64,000 bases of DNA from Vigna angularis (Eukaryota; Streptophyta; Magnoliopsida; Fabales; Fabaceae), in contig NC_068974.1 in NCBI RefSeq assembly GCF_016808095.1, forward strand, positions 7,936,001 through 8,000,000, given 5' to 3'. The notes below the pieces were generated by a model, which was not told the origin of the DNA, did no database searches, and worked only from the letters and a program-made list of their open reading frames with translations. The first letter of the stretch is position 1. Each line of letters begins with the position of its first letter. Of this stretch, positions 46,360 through 58,747 are shown piece after piece. The position numbers and the translations under genes are program-made.

Positions 46360-48990
46360 TTAAATGAGATGGTAAATGTTTTAACTCCAAAGTGAGTGGT
46401 TGTACAATAGATGACAACATTTTACTACTTAAGATAATCTCATCCACCTTAACATCATAATTAAATGCCACAAATGTATCTTCTATTGACACCTTGTCCT
46501 CAATATCACTTGTTTTATAATTTTCTTTGTCGTTTAAAATCATATACGACATTTTCAAAAAAGAAAAATCAAAGATGAAGAAAATAGTTGAAAAAACATC
46601 TAAGAAACTAGAAGAATTTTTTTTACTACATCACTTAGTGAATCAATACAAAACAAAGAATAATTTTCAATTGGGTGCTTCATATTAAACTGCGCCTTCC
46701 TTCCCATCTCTTACCTTCAGAGTTAATGATCTTGCATGCACATATATCTTAGTACATGCTATCATCATGAACAGTCTTCCTAAGATAATAAAGGTCAAAC
46801 TCATTCCTTCATCATCCTTCATGTATAGGATCTAGAAATCTGTAGGTAAAACTAACTTGTCCACACGGACAACCATGTCTTCAAGCACACCTTTAGGGTT
46901 AACTATGCTATAGTTGGCCAGTTGCATAACCACTATTGTAGTCTTAAGATGTCTTTGAGAAAGAGAAGTAAAAATTCATAAATGCATACATTTATAGAAA
47001 CTCCTAAATCTAACAAGGCAATATCAAACTAAGTATTTCGTATCCTACTAGGAATATAAAACATATATGGATCCTTGCGTTTTCATGGTATTTTAATGGG
47101 TCTTTTAATCAAGCTTGACATATTTCTTCCTAAGTTTACCGCCTCATTATCCCTAACAAAACTTTTATTTATGCAAATTTCTTTAAAAACCTTGGTGTAT
47201 TCGAGATTTTTTATTATAACATCTAGTAAAGGGATATTTATCTCCACCTTCTTGAAAGTATTCAAGATTTATTTATATAATTCCTCCATTTTCTTATTTT
47301 TCGGTTTCAACTGATTTGGGTATGGAGAAGAAGAATAATAATGTTGATCGAGGTCATACCCGAGTCAAATTATTATGCAATAAAGTGTAATATAAACTAG
47401 GAAGTGACTCCTAGATCGTCTCTCAAGGATCAAATATTGGTTCAGTCATTAGATCGGACACTTGGTGGGGGGTTTTGTGGAAAGTTTTGTAGTATGAAAT
47501 GAACTAAATTAAAACTCGAATTCAACACAGATTAAAAACGATTGGTCACTAACTCAATTACAATGCTTCCAATCACATATTAGAAACAATTAAACACTAA
47601 CCTAACCCCTAATCCAACACAAGCTAGCCAACTAAGCGAAGACTAACCATGCTTTCATAATTACAAACTAAGCGAATGCAATGCACAAGTTCAATCAATT
47701 CTGCTCCATACAGTCCAATCAACTAAGCGAAGATTAAACACCAATTAGGCAACTAAGCGTATACCCAATCGCAAGCACAAACAGATTGAATGTTAAGCCC
47801 AATTAGAGTAGCAAAGTCACAATTCCAACTCAAAAATCTCAAGAAAACGATGCAATTTCGTTAATGACCAACCGAGCACACTTAAGTTATCATTAAAATG
47901 AAACCGAAACAACAAAATGAAATGGAATTACAGCACAAAACGCAACTTAAATGGGCAAAACGAAACTGCATATAGAAACGTAAATGGAAGCAAGAAACGA
48001 AATTGAAATTGCACTTGAAAACGTAAATGATTCATTACAAAGAAAGGGAAAGAAAGAACCTAAACCCCAAAAAGGGGAGGGGGGCTGGAAAACGAACCAA
48101 AGCTCCAAAACCTAAAGGAGAAAATGAAAATGAGGGAGGAGAAATTTCCCAAATCTGATTTGGGGATTTTAAAAGGACAAAAGACAAAAATGCCCTTTAT
48201 ATAGGCTTCTTACAAAATATTGACCAAAAATAGGCCCAAAAGTCAAATCTGGTCAAAACTAAAATAATTAAAATTACAAAACGAAATTAGATGACGTGAC
48301 AATCCTCTTAAAGTCCCAAAATATGTTTCCACAATTGTCTTGCAAATAATAATTGGAATAATTAGGCTCAAATAATTCAAATTAATTAAAATAAGAATTA
48401 TTAGTCAATTTAAGCCCAAATAGTGTAAATGAGACAATAATGGAGAATTAAACACAATTTACTAACACAATTCAGTGCGAAAAGCTAAGTGAATAGTACA
48501 AAATAGTGATTCATCAAATGTATAGAAGAATTTTTAGAAGAAGAGATAGATAATACTAACTTGGAGTCATTAGTGGGTGTAGGCATCTCAGGTGTAACTT
48601 GTGTTGGTTCACCTAATCCTTTACTTTTATCATTAGGTGTAACTTCGTTGTTCTTATCTTCATCCTCTTAGGCACCCTCAAGGCCTTATACTTGTTTACC
48701 CATTTTTAAAGTAATAAGACTTATATTACACGGTTTGATCTCAATTTTTGTAGACAATTGAATTGATCCTTTAACTTTAAGTTGATTTATAGTAGCTTAC
48801 ATTTGCTCCATTCTCTTATTCATGTCTTCCATCATTCAAGTCGTAGTTATTCTAAGATGTTCTATTTCCTTCATAACTTGTGTTGGGCTCAAAAATAGTT
48901 CCAATGTTCCTCACAACTCTACGGTTGGATTAATCATGGTTTTTGGATCCATGACTTGTAATGATATGAGAATTCACAAAGAAGGTTAAT
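46360..48990 (-). pseudogene. Ty3-gypsy gag-protease-RT start remnant (Athila-like)
   Basis: Read right to left. A gag region starts near ATG 48953 (MDPKTMINPTVEL). After solo LTR B (47345-48517) it resumes with PYPNQLKPKNKKMEE and FKKVEINIPLLDVI. Then comes the aspartic protease with ALLDLGVSIN (about 46990-47020) in place of the usual ALLDLGAS. After it come LANYSIVNPKGVLEDMVV and LGRLFMMIACTKI. The start of RT follows (LTLELKHLPSHL, about 46365-46400), where family C sequence cuts it off. Stops and frameshifts are frequent. The element that supplied it was probably 8-12 kb; only this part remains. Confidence 0.75.
47345..48517 (-). mobile_element. Solo LTR, family B, nested in gypsy gag
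   Basis: 1173 bp, ends TGATCGAGG...TCATCA on the plus strand (TGATGA...CGATCA on minus), with an exact duplication AATGT (47340-47344 and 48518-48522). It matches the 1498-bp copy at 25563-27060, best at both ends. Confidence 0.92.
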
Positions 48991-49429
48991 AAGGCTTAAA
49001 GAAGGGTGCAATGGAGAATAATGCAAGGCAAGTTGTTTGTAAGTGGCTGGTTCACAAAAATGGCTTATATCCTCTCAAGAGTGCAATAAAACAAGTAGTA
49101 TAAAAAAAAGTTAAATCAAGTTTTGAAGCACATTGCAAGCATGAGTAAAACACACAAAAAAGGAATTTGGCTCAAACATCACTAAGGTTAGTAAGTATAA
49201 AATTTGACCCGTCAATCAAATTTTTCATGAGAGTTTGGCTATGCATAATGCATGAACATGTCAATAAGGCTTAAACATTCTAATTAGAGATGGAGAATTC
49301 AAAAATTGTTCACAAATGCTTAAAAACATATTTTTCAATTTAATGCTATAATAAAGACTAAACTAGGCTCATTCACAACTCCAACAAATATGACTAGAAA
49401 ACAAACACACTGATAACTCCTCCTCCAAG

Positions 49430-50270
49430 CATCCTATGCACATGACTTTAAGAAAAGCTAGGTTGGTGTGGAAGCGATGAAGATATGGAAGGAATGAAGG
49501 TTTGAATATGGTGATATAGAGGTGTAGAAGTGCTCTCAAAATAGGTTAGGTCAACTCTCAAGGAAGGGTGGCTAGAGGAAACCTAAAGGTAAGCTTTAGC
49601 TTAAGTTGATTCACAAAGAAAGAAAGGTATGGAGGAATCTTAATAGAGTTTCTTTACTAATATCATGAATGATTTTACAAAAGGGGTGTTCCTCTATTTA
49701 TAGGAGCAAACGAGAGCAAGTGATTTCCAAAGTAAGAGGGAAATTCAAACTCTAAAATTTGAAAAATGGAGCCAAAAGCTAGGGTGCAACAAGTGTGACT
49801 TGCTTAAGTGGCAAGGTCACACCTCTCATGCCACGAGGCGCAAATGAAGATGCAAAATTCTAGCTTGCTTTCCAAGCTAGCACACAACATAAGGTAAAAA
49901 CCCTAGTCTATATGTCTCTTTCAAAAGGCCAAACACCTTTAAGCACAAAACTACCTACTAGGCCCAAAAGCCCATCAAGGCCCAAAGAAAACCTTATACT
50001 ACTTGGCCCAAAATACAAATAAAATAAACATATTCTAATACTTACAAACAAAGTTAGCCCAAAAAATGAGAGCTTCAGTTCACTTAGCTGTTAAAGCCCA
50101 CTCTTCTTGTATACACTTGGTCATGGTTGGGCGTTTCTCACCATCTTCTCCCTCTTGAGAATGATCTATCCTCATATTTGCTTGTTTCTCCATGACAACA
50201 ACCATTTTTATTGGTTATGTTGTGTCTTCCTCTTTCAATATCAAAGACCATCCTACAAGAAACACCAAAC
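49430..50270 (-). repeat. LTR-like region, probably of the adjoining gypsy remnant
   Basis: It resembles 30969-31560 in layout, with words such as 'gatatagaggtgtag' and 'ctatttataggagc' (a possible TATA region on the plus strand near 49694), and lies beyond the 5' end of the gag at 48.9 kb. No TSD was found. Confidence 0.4.
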
Positions 50271-50296
50271 AAAGTAAGTGTTATGTTAACAAACAT

Positions 50297-50660
50297 CTAA
50301 ACAATGTAGCTCCTAATGTTCATACACCTCTTATCAAGTAAATGATAAAGATATTTATTTTTAAGATTATTTTCTTTTAGTTCCTTGTTCGTCTTATGTT
50401 GAATCCATGTAATCTTGAAGAGATTTCCTTTTTCAACACAAGATTTATTTTGGTCTTGGTTTTCTTCTTTAAAGGAAGAATTAAGATTAACCTTGATTGA
50501 CACACAAGTCTTTGCCCCTTACGATTATAACTCATTAGCTAGGGCATTCAGAAGTCTTGTGTCTTGTACCTAAACATTTGGAACATGTTGTTTTACTAGT
50601 ATGTCTATAGGTAAAATTTTCTTTTTCTTCTTTTTCTTTTCTTTTCTCCTCATATTTTTT
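50297..50660 (-). pseudogene. gag: Gypsy gag C-terminal part with zinc knuckle
   Basis: The minus strand reads a Lys/Glu-rich stretch, then CSKCLGTRHKTSECP (50541-50585), a CX2CX4HX4C nucleocapsid knuckle with Arg-His replacing the usual Gly-His. A stop and then NSSFKEENQDQNKS follow. The matching capsid part lies at 52290-52600, separated by about 1.6 kb of other repeat. Confidence 0.65.
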
Positions 50661-52282
50661 GTTTTCCATTTATACTTTATCATTTACCATTGAGATGGTG
50701 TTAAAGGATGAAGTGGAAACTTTTTCTTATTGTGAGTGAAGATGATATCGTTGGTGAGGCCATTAGGCATGGTTTTCTTATCAAATTGTTAAGGCTTCCC
50801 CAAATAAGATGTGACAAACTTCCAAAGGTACTACATCACAAAACATATTATCCTCATATTTGCTTAATGAAAACTTTATCTTTACTTGTTGGTTCATTGT
50901 TAAGTCCACATATTCATTAAGTTAATGAAGTTTGTAAGGTTTTGGATAGGGCAAGATAGTCAAAGCCAACATGTCAACTAATGAAGTTTGTAGGGTTTTC
51001 ATGGTGTTCAATGAAGCTCTTGTTATGATGGGTCAAGCTTGGTTTCATCTTTGTCGTCGTTAGTTGGTCATGTAGTGCATTGTTGGTGTGGTGGGTATTT
51101 ATTGTCGCTAGTTCGTCATTGCAGTGAGTGGTGGTGTAGTAGGTCACATTCCTTCCATCACGCTCAAGTTGTTGTGGTGTGATAGGTCACTGATGCTTAT
51201 CATTGTACTCGTGGTGTTTTACCGATTCGTCCTATTATGGTTACAAGTAGGATTTGAACCTGTATTTACTATTGTTGAGGATACGAGTGTGTGATGATGC
51301 AAGTGTGGGACGATCTAATCCCTTCATTCTCCTTTCCCTTGGCTAAATTCTTAGATGGCTCTTAGATAAAGACTCATTTTAGAATTAGGAAAAGTATGAT
51401 GTTATGGTGATTAAGAAAACTCTAGGAAGATTCCCATTGGACATTAAGATAACCAAGTTATTTTAATATCAAGGTGCACTTCCAAGAGTTCAAGAGAAGA
51501 AAAGAATGACAATTATAAGAAAATAAAAACAAGACACTAATGGAGCATAGAATAGTAAACATAAGTGACTAAAATGGAGAAAAGATGAAGTAAAAGAAGA
51601 AAGACATGAAAAGGGAGGGGATGTTAGGGTAGCACACCACTTAGGGGGGTGCTAAGGCTCACAAACATAAGGTAAATGGGGATGCTGCCACTTGAGTTCT
51701 AGTCTCAAAATAAGGCTGGAGGAAGAAGACACTCTAAGAAGAGCTCTCTCATAAAGGTGGTCAAATGTAAGTGTATTAACTTCCAAATATTCAACTCTTT
51801 CAAAAGTCTTGAAGAACCCCTTATATAGTTGAGGGTGAAGGGTCTCTTAGAAAAAGTACAAATACAAAGGCTGTACAAGTAAAAAGACAAACTAAGGTTT
51901 TATAAACTAGGTCTAAAGGAGGTGTCTTGAATAAGAAGACCCTAGCTTAATCTTCAAGCCTCTCATGTGCACCCTTGACCTTCTTGAAGAAAAGGTCAAC
52001 TCCTCATGCTTCTTTATATGTGCCTAGGTGTGATTGGCTCCAAGGATGAGTCTCTCCTCCTCTCCATGTAGTATTATTCCCCTCTAAGTTAGCATTAGCT
52101 TAACCTACAAAACAAACAACATGCTCAATGGTCAATAAGTCAGCTTAAGTCAACAAGTCAACCTAACTTAAACTAATACAAGAAATAGTCAACAAAAATA
52201 AATGAAAAATAAAGACAAAAATGATAGGTGTCACTCTTCTTGAAAGGTCCTCTAAGGTTTCATGGTGAGTCATGGACTCATC
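50661..52282. repeat. Repeat DNA separating two parts of a gypsy gag; origin unresolved
   Basis: Its right end reads 'gagtcatggactcatca' up to 52282, which on the minus strand starts TGATGAGTCC like an LTR. The left end could not be fixed. It includes 51600-52270, with LTR-like character, and no gene. Confidence 0.4.
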
Positions 52283-52289
52283 ACTCTTC

Positions 52290-52610
52290 TATCTTTTCTT
52301 CTCTTTTAAAATCCTTTTTAACATAAGAAGTAAAGTGATCTTGATATCATTTTGAAAAAGATTTTCTCAAGTATTATTGTTCTACCTTTATGCATATTTG
52401 AACAAAATCATTTAAATCTCTATAATGTAGAAGCTTTACTCTATTTCTTATTTCAACATTCAAGCCACTTAAGAACCTAACTATGGTAATGGCCTCCTCT
52501 TCTATGATTCCTATCCTCATAATGAACAACTCTATTTTCTGTCTATAGACATAAATATCTGTTGGAGCCTTTTGGGTATTTTCTCCACATAAAAAAAAAT
52601 CTTACTATCC
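52290..52610 (-). pseudogene. gag: Gypsy gag capsid fragment
   Basis: The minus strand gives YRQKIELFIMRIGIIEEEAI, TIVRFLSGLNVEIRNRVKLL and LNDFVQICIKVEQ, a clear match to the conserved Retrotrans_gag region of Ty3-gypsy elements of the chromovirus type. A stop follows VEQ. It probably belongs with the zinc knuckle at 50.55 kb. Confidence 0.75.
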
Positions 52611-53560
52611 AATATGTAATGAGTTTAAATATGAGAGTATAAAATTTGATTTATTAAATCAATGATATTTTTTCTTGATTTATAATTGAATGCTGGAATT
52701 TAAGTAATTGTGTTTTTTATACAATACTTTGAGTAGAATTTTTTAAATGTTAGTGGCTTGTTCCAATATTTTAACCTTTTTATTTTTTTTATTAATATTT
52801 AACTCACAAAAATAAGTTTATATTATCTTATTTATTTATTTTTTTTCTCCATGTAGGGAAGGTTATATTATTTTCATTACATAAAATAGGTTTTGATTAT
52901 TTTTGTAGTTTTTCATCACATAATATATTGATGAAGATAGATAACATGTTTATTTGATTTTATTATTATTTGGAATTTTTCATATTTTATGTTTATTTAT
53001 TTCTCTCGTGCATTTCATCACTTTAATAAAGAGAATTATACAAGTTAAAAGAATAGTTTTTCCTAGTTAACCAAATAAATAATATTAATTCTTTAATTAA
53101 CCCGACATAAGAGAAAATAAAATATAAATACCAATAATGTTTCACGTATGTTAGTTGATTTCATTACATCTCGCGTCAAACACGTTTCACTCTTCTACGG
53201 CTTTGATAAAAGAGTTTTTTTTTCTCAATTAATCAAATAAATATTAAGCTTAAACTTAATCAGAAAATAATAGATTATTATGATAAATTTGGATAAGTTC
53301 ATTAACTAACTCATAAATTAAAATCAACTTATGCATCTATAACTGTTTGCAAGTTTTTCATCACTTTTTTTCTTTCAGAAATTAGGAATGTTTTGGTTGA
53401 TTTTATTTCTTTTTCATAATTTGTTATTACAAATTTTATCGAAATTAAACCTATATTATCTAGATACACTCAGTTCAACATACAACTTATTGTTCCTGTA
53501 ATTTCTTTTTGAATATCCCAAAAAATCACAATTAAAAGATTAATCCCAAAGAAATAAAAA
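52611..53560. other. No gene seen; AT-rich upstream region
   Basis: AT-rich sequence leading to the VPS38-like gene. It probably contains that gene's promoter, but no clear TATA box or ORF stands out. Confidence 0.4.
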
Positions 53561-53703
53561 AATTTTCACCAACATCCATTATCCAAGAAGACCACGACCC
53601 AACTTTTCCTTTTTCTCTTCCGAGAAAATCAGGAACTGAAGAATCCAAGAGGAATGATGGACTACGTTTGGTGATAAAAGCACTCGATGACGATGATGAG
53701 TTC

Positions 53704-53883
53704 ATGGAGCCAAACCAGATTCTGTCATTGCGGACCACTACAACTGATCCCGAACATTTGAAGGTCATTCAGTGGGAGGACTTCCAGAACGATCTCGCGA
53801 GGTTGGCGAGTCTCTCTTCAGCACTGGGCGAATCCAAGGAGAAGAAGCGCGACCTTCACCGCAAGCTGGAGTCTCTCATCCAG
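53704..53883 (+). CDS. VPS38/UVRAG-like protein, exon 1 (partial gene)
   Basis: The exon encodes a short acidic start and then VIQWEDFQNDLARLASLSSA and KKRDLHRKLESLIQ, ending at CAG|GTAGGG in phase 0. It matches the N-terminal coiled-coil region of plant VPS38/UVRAG-like proteins (Atg14/UVRAG family), subunits of the class III PI3-kinase complex in endosomal sorting and autophagy. The open frame runs upstream to at least 53560 without any in-frame ATG; the first ATG in frame is 53704. Coding character already appears before it (GLRLVIKALDDDDEF), so the true start may be a lost ATG near 53563 or lie in an earlier exon. Family assignment is from memory of the motif pattern. Confidence 0.7.
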
Positions 53884-54991
53884 GTAGGGCTTTAGGGTTT
53901 TATGTTTAGGTTTTGGTATCGGTTTAATCATTGCTAATTTCTGAAATCGGTTTTAATGGGTTGTCATGTTGTTACCCTAAGTTTCTTGAAATTTGGAAGT
54001 TGTGTTGTGCTTGTGCTGCTGAGGTCTTTACTGTAATAAGTGAAAATGGTAAGGTAACGGAGGTGGAATTTTGTGGCTGGAGGGTAAGCGTGTTTTGTCT
54101 CCTGAAGAATCTGAGCTCCAGTGGGAAATGAAATCATATTTTTGGTTTAATTTATATATTATGGGTTTAATTTATAATTATTGGCGAAATGAGGGAGAGA
54201 TAAATTTTGAATATAGATCGCTCATTGCTTTATTCTTTGGATGAGGTTGAACCTAAGCCTTACAAACATGGTGCTTTAATCTTTAGTTCCTAAATCAACC
54301 TTTGTTGGCTTGATTTCTCTATCAATAATTAGTTCTGTTGGTTATAATGCCTAATAAATATAGTTAGTAAATAGTTATATTGAAAAAATTGCTATATGTT
54401 GTACCTATGGGCTGTATTATATCTGTACTCGGAGTCTAGTTCTGGCTTTTGATATTTGCTCTTCCCTAGTATCAAAATTCTATCAATATAAATATGAAAA
54501 TTTGAGAGGTGTGATCAAACTCTCTCAAATATAGTCTATTTTATTTATCTCAAGTCCATTAATGAATGGGAGGACTTTCCATTAATGAATAGGTCTGAGT
54601 AGGTGTACAATTGTTGTTGTGCATGACTTTTTGTATTGCATATCATGACCGTGCTCAATATGATTAGTCCATGATATTTGAACCAAAGGAAATGCTTGAT
54701 TCCCAATTTCCAACTTAGAATGCCCTTGAAAGCATAGTAGCAGTTCATGCTAATTTTGCGTCCTCTCCCCCTTGTATTTGATCATAACACAATACTATTT
54801 CCCACTCTCACTCCTTTCAATGGTTAATTATCTCACTACTTTCGTTAGTCTCTTCTCTATTTGACATAAACAAACCATCTAACCCAAAGCTCGCAGTTAC
54901 ATTACCATCCAACCCATGGCACTTTGTTGAAGTATAGGCATACTCATAATCTGTGGAACTTTGGCTCACCATTTTGTGTTCTCTACTCTGT

Positions 54992-56174
54992 TCAAGTCAA
55001 AGGAGGATGGTCTCTTGGCCTAGAGCTCACCAATGCGTTACCACCCAACTTGCCTACAAGATCTTGAAATCTACTCGGAGGGAGCCCTTTTGTAAAATTA
55101 TGTGCTTGCATGTGTCTCTCTCTTGGATCATGCATAAATTGGCTCACTACACTAACTACATAAGCAATGTATGGTCTTGTGTGTGATAGATAAATCAATT
55201 TTCCTACCAATCTCGGATATTGGGCCTTCTCTATAGGAGCACTTTCTTCACTTCCAATTTTGTGATTCTGTTCTATAGGAATTGTTGAGGTTCTACATCC
55301 CAACTTTCCTGTTTCTTTGAGGAGATCAAGAAGTACATATCTCCTTTGGGAGATGAAAATTCCATTCTTGGAGTAAGCAACCTCTATTCCAAGAAAATAT
55401 TGAAGTTTTCCTAGGTCTTTCATTTCAAATTGGGCTGCCAATTTTTCTTTTAATGCCAAATGTTTTTGTTTCATCATCTCTTGCAATAATCATATCATCC
55501 ACATAAACAAGCAATAAAGTGAGTTTACCAGTAGAAGAGTGCTTTATGAATAGAGTATGATTTTCTTGGCTTTGTCTGTATCCCAAGGAAACCATGGCTT
55601 TTGTAAATCTTCCATACACTTCCTCTTCTAGATTTCCATGAAGAAATATATTCTTCACAACCAACTGGTGTAAGTCCCATCTAAAATGAGTAGCCCAAGA
55701 AAAAACAACTTGAATTGTATTCATCTTTGCCACTATGGCAAACGTCTCCTCATAGTCAATCCCATAAATTTAGGTATATACTTTTGCCACCAATCTAGCT
55801 TTGTATCTTTCTATTGTCCCATTTGACTTATGTTTCACCGTTAATATCCATCTACACCTTACTGCCTTCTTGTCTCTTGGCTTATCAACAATTTTCCAAG
55901 TTGAAATATTTTCTAATGCATTCATCTCTTCTTTCATGGCTTGATTCCAATGTTCAAGTTTCACGGCCTTCTGAATTGAGGTAGGAATTTTTGTGGCATC
56001 AATAGATGCAATAAAGCTTCTGTGCTTGTTAGAGATATTGTTAGTGCAAACATACTGAGAAATAGGATATTTAGCACATGATCTTCTTTCCTTTCTCAAT
56101 ACAATGGGTAAATCCTCATTAATACTTACCTCCTCATTGTTATCTTCAAGGATCCTCACCTTCGGATTAAACAA
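54992..56174 (-). pseudogene. pol: Copia reverse transcriptase with truncated RNase H
   Basis: Motifs in order: WNQAMKEEMNALENISTWKI, then KPRDKKAVRCRWILTVKHK (56174-55770). The next frame (55733-55425) has [20 protein letters not shown] and [14 protein letters not shown]. After a shift comes YFLGIEVAYS and LSHTRPYIAYVVSVVSQFMH. The first catalytic Asp, normally in (D)VKNAFLHG, is Val here; the YVDD box is intact. After VSQFMH the frame jumps to a C-terminal FTKGLPPSRFQDLV, so most of RNase H is deleted. Confidence 0.85.
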
Positions 56175-56559
56175 TTTTTCTTGCTCGAGAGTCGAAGTGG
56201 GTTGTTTTCTTCTTTCATATTTTTTGCAAAAAAAATTATCTTCTTCCTCATTGTGAACTATGGTAGCTTCATTGCTCAGATCTTGGGCATCCTACAAAGA
56301 CAAATATGGTAATGACAAGAAGGAGAGTTCATCCATTTCAAGTGCTTTCTCCTCCTGAAGTGGTGGACTGACATAAAAGGATTGTGTTTCATGAAAGGTG
56401 ACATCCATGGTGATAAAGACGCGACGACTCTGAGGATGATAACATTTGTACCCTTTTTTATTAGAAGTATACCCAATAAAGACACATTTAAGAGATATGA
56501 GATCTAATTTACTACAGTTAGGATGATGAGAGTGAACAAAAACAATATATTCAAAGACG

Positions 56560-57200
56560 TGACTAGGTAGACTCGTTATTAGGGGGAAGAAGGAACAAAA
56601 GACAATAGAGACTCTATAGGACTAATGCCATTTGAGATACGAGTGGGTAACCTGTTGATGAGATATGTGGCAGTTAACATAACTTCTCTCCAGGAATTTT
56701 TTGGAACAAACATTTGAAAAAGAAAAGCTCTAGTTACTTCAAGAAGAAGACAATACTTTCTTTCTGCAACCTTGTTTTATTGTGGGGTGTTTACACATGT
56801 TAGTTCATGAACAATACCATTATGAGACAAAAAATTGAAAAATTCATGATTCACATGTTCAATACCATTATCAGACTTGATTCTTTTGATAATATTTCCA
56901 AATTGATTTTGAACAAGATGGAAAAAATTAACAAAGATTTGGAAAACTTTTGATTTATTTCTTATAAGGTATGTCTAGTGATACGGGTACAATCGCCAAT
57001 AAAGGTAATAAATTTTGGCTTTGGAAATAAGTTCTACGACAGGTCCCCAAACGTCAGAATGAATTAAATCAAATGGAGAAGTACTCTTTTTATTACTAAT
57101 AGGATAAAATGTCCAAGCCTTTTATGATGTAACCATATTTGGGAATTTGCCCACGTCTGAGATGTAGCTTGTTGACTCGTGATTTTTGTTTTGCTTTGGT
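56560..57200 (-). pseudogene. pol: Copia integrase region
   Basis: It contains HSDVWGP-like and FIDDCTRIT segments (catalytic Asp in SDVWGP), then SDNGIEHVNHEF, then NTPQ, a stop, and KVAERKYCLLLEVTRAF with the third acidic residue. Frames are shifted several times. Confidence 0.7.
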
Positions 57201-57235
57201 CATCAGAATCCAACAGATACAACCTACTTTTCTTC

Positions 57236-57545
57236 TTAGCACTTAAAATCGTTTTCCTCGTGGCAAGGTCCTAAAAAATACAATAAGTTGAGAAAAATGT
57301 TACTGAACAATTTAAATCCTTTGACTTTTTGCATAAAGATAGGACTATTGGCTAATTGTGGAACATGTAAAACATCCTTTAATACAATAGATGAGTCGAA
57401 AATTTTATTCCCAGAGCCGTATATAGGTATACCCTGATCATTCACAACTGTAATAAGTTGTTCTCTATTTGTTTTACCATATGAGTCGAAGGACACACGA
57501 AAAGGTGTCATATGATCAGTTGCTCCTGAATCAAGAATTCAAATA
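57236..57545 (-). pseudogene. pol: Copia aspartic protease region
   Basis: The active-site motif DSGATDHMTPF is intact (about 57515-57540) and is followed by ITVVNDQGIPIYGSG and LKDVLHVPQLA. A stop codon lies three residues upstream of the active site, in the linker from gag. Confidence 0.8.
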
Positions 57546-57846
57546 CCTTGAGACACATGACCAACAATATTGAGATAGATCTTACCTTTCATGGACAAAG
57601 TACATGATCTAGAGGGCTTACTCATTTATTCAACCATTGCTTTCAAGTGCTTGAGTTCTTCCTTATAAGGTTTCATATCAAGAGTCATAAATGATAGGAT
57701 AGTGGACAATGCCGGTGGTGGCTGCTGTTGCAGTGGAAACGAATCTCCCAAGATCGAGAGCTCTGATACCAACTTGAAAAGAAAATGATTTTTTATTTTT
57801 TTATTTTTTTTTCACTCGAGATGTATATACCTCGACATGAGGGAGG

Positions 57847-58071
57847 TGCTGGAAGTCCCACATCGACTAGAAATAAGGCTAATTTATAGTATATAAGTGG
57901 GTGGAACAATATGTCCAACAAACAATGATAGGCTTTAACCTGGATCTGATATCATGTTAAGAAGTGAACTTTAAACCTAATCCAACCCCACAAAACCGGC
58001 TTGTAAGGTGAAGTTTGCACCCACTTATATTATAAATTGGCTTTATCTCTAGTCAATGTGTGATTTCTAAC

Positions 58072-58072
<1 letters not shown>
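57847..58072 (-). repeat. TRIM-like LTR with an inverted partial copy
   Basis: On the minus strand an LTR of 118 bp (58072-57955) starts TGTTAGAAATC and ends CTTAACA, followed by TGATATCAGATCC (57954-57942), a PBS for initiator-Met tRNA with changes. Its length fits terminal-repeat-in-miniature elements. At 57847-57905 the start of the same LTR recurs in the opposite direction ('agtcccacatcgactag', 'ataagtgggt'), so the two ends form a long imperfect hairpin. Confidence 0.6.
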
Positions 58073-58136
<64 letters not shown>

Positions 58137-58249
58137 TGTGCGCGTGCGCATATATATATATATATTATATATACACACACATATATGAGCTTTTTCTGTC
58201 TTTTGTTTTCATTTTCTGAAAACTGACTTGTAAGGTGAGGTTTGTACTC

Positions 58250-58282
<33 letters not shown>

Positions 58283-58300
58283 CACACACATGAGCTTGTG
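58073..58300. repeat. Compound (TA)n(GT)n microsatellites and a small duplication
   Basis: (TA)n then (TG)n at 58073-58190 and (TA)n at about 58248-58280. A block 'gagctt..tgtcttttgttttca' is found at 58187 and again at 58292. Slippage or an old duplication. Confidence 0.85.
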
Positions 58301-58747
58301 TGTCTTTTGTTTTCACTTTCTTTCACTTCTGTACCTTTGTAGGTAACATATGTTACCTGGTTGTACTTTTACTTTTTTTCCCTTTTATTTTACCTTACTC
58401 TTACTATTAACTTATGTGTTTGGCTTAAAATTATGGCTTTTAATCATTGGTATATTCTTAGAATACACACATAACGCAGTCATATGTTTTGGGGTGGTTG
58501 CTCCACTATTATCTGATATTCGTGACTTTGCTGTTTAGATTTCATTTTTAGCGCACCAGTTCCATCTTTTTAGTTTGATAAGTAATAAGTAATTTAGTTG
58601 TTGTTTACATCCGGGATGCTTTTTCCCTCTAGTTATTGGTTACAGTTGACAAATGTCGAAGTTTCCAAAATATAGTGGTATGATAATTTTTTTAAATGTC
58701 CCTAATTAATGAGTCTTCCTATTGATGAGCAATAATTTTGTGAACAG

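Larger units (their letters stand above)
54760..57775 (-). mobile_element. Degenerate Ty1-copia element, antisense in intron 1 of the VPS38-like gene
   Basis: From the right: PBS TTGGTATCAGAGC (57760-57772, minus), a gag mostly deleted (only about 230 bp between PBS and protease), then protease, integrase, RT and a short RNase H end. A PPT-like ACAAGGGGGAGAGGA lies near 54763-54777. LTR outer ends were not resolved. The orientation opposite to the host gene is common for elements tolerated in introns. Confidence 0.8.

Noticed and set aside
51236..51275. tRNA-like T-arm (AGGATTTGAACCT) on the minus strand
   Set aside because: The flanking sequence does not give an acceptor stem, anticodon stem or D-arm, so it is a chance match.
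58067..58291. 74-codon minus-strand frame with Thr-His and Tyr-Ile repeats
   Set aside because: It is a translation of the TA/GT microsatellite.
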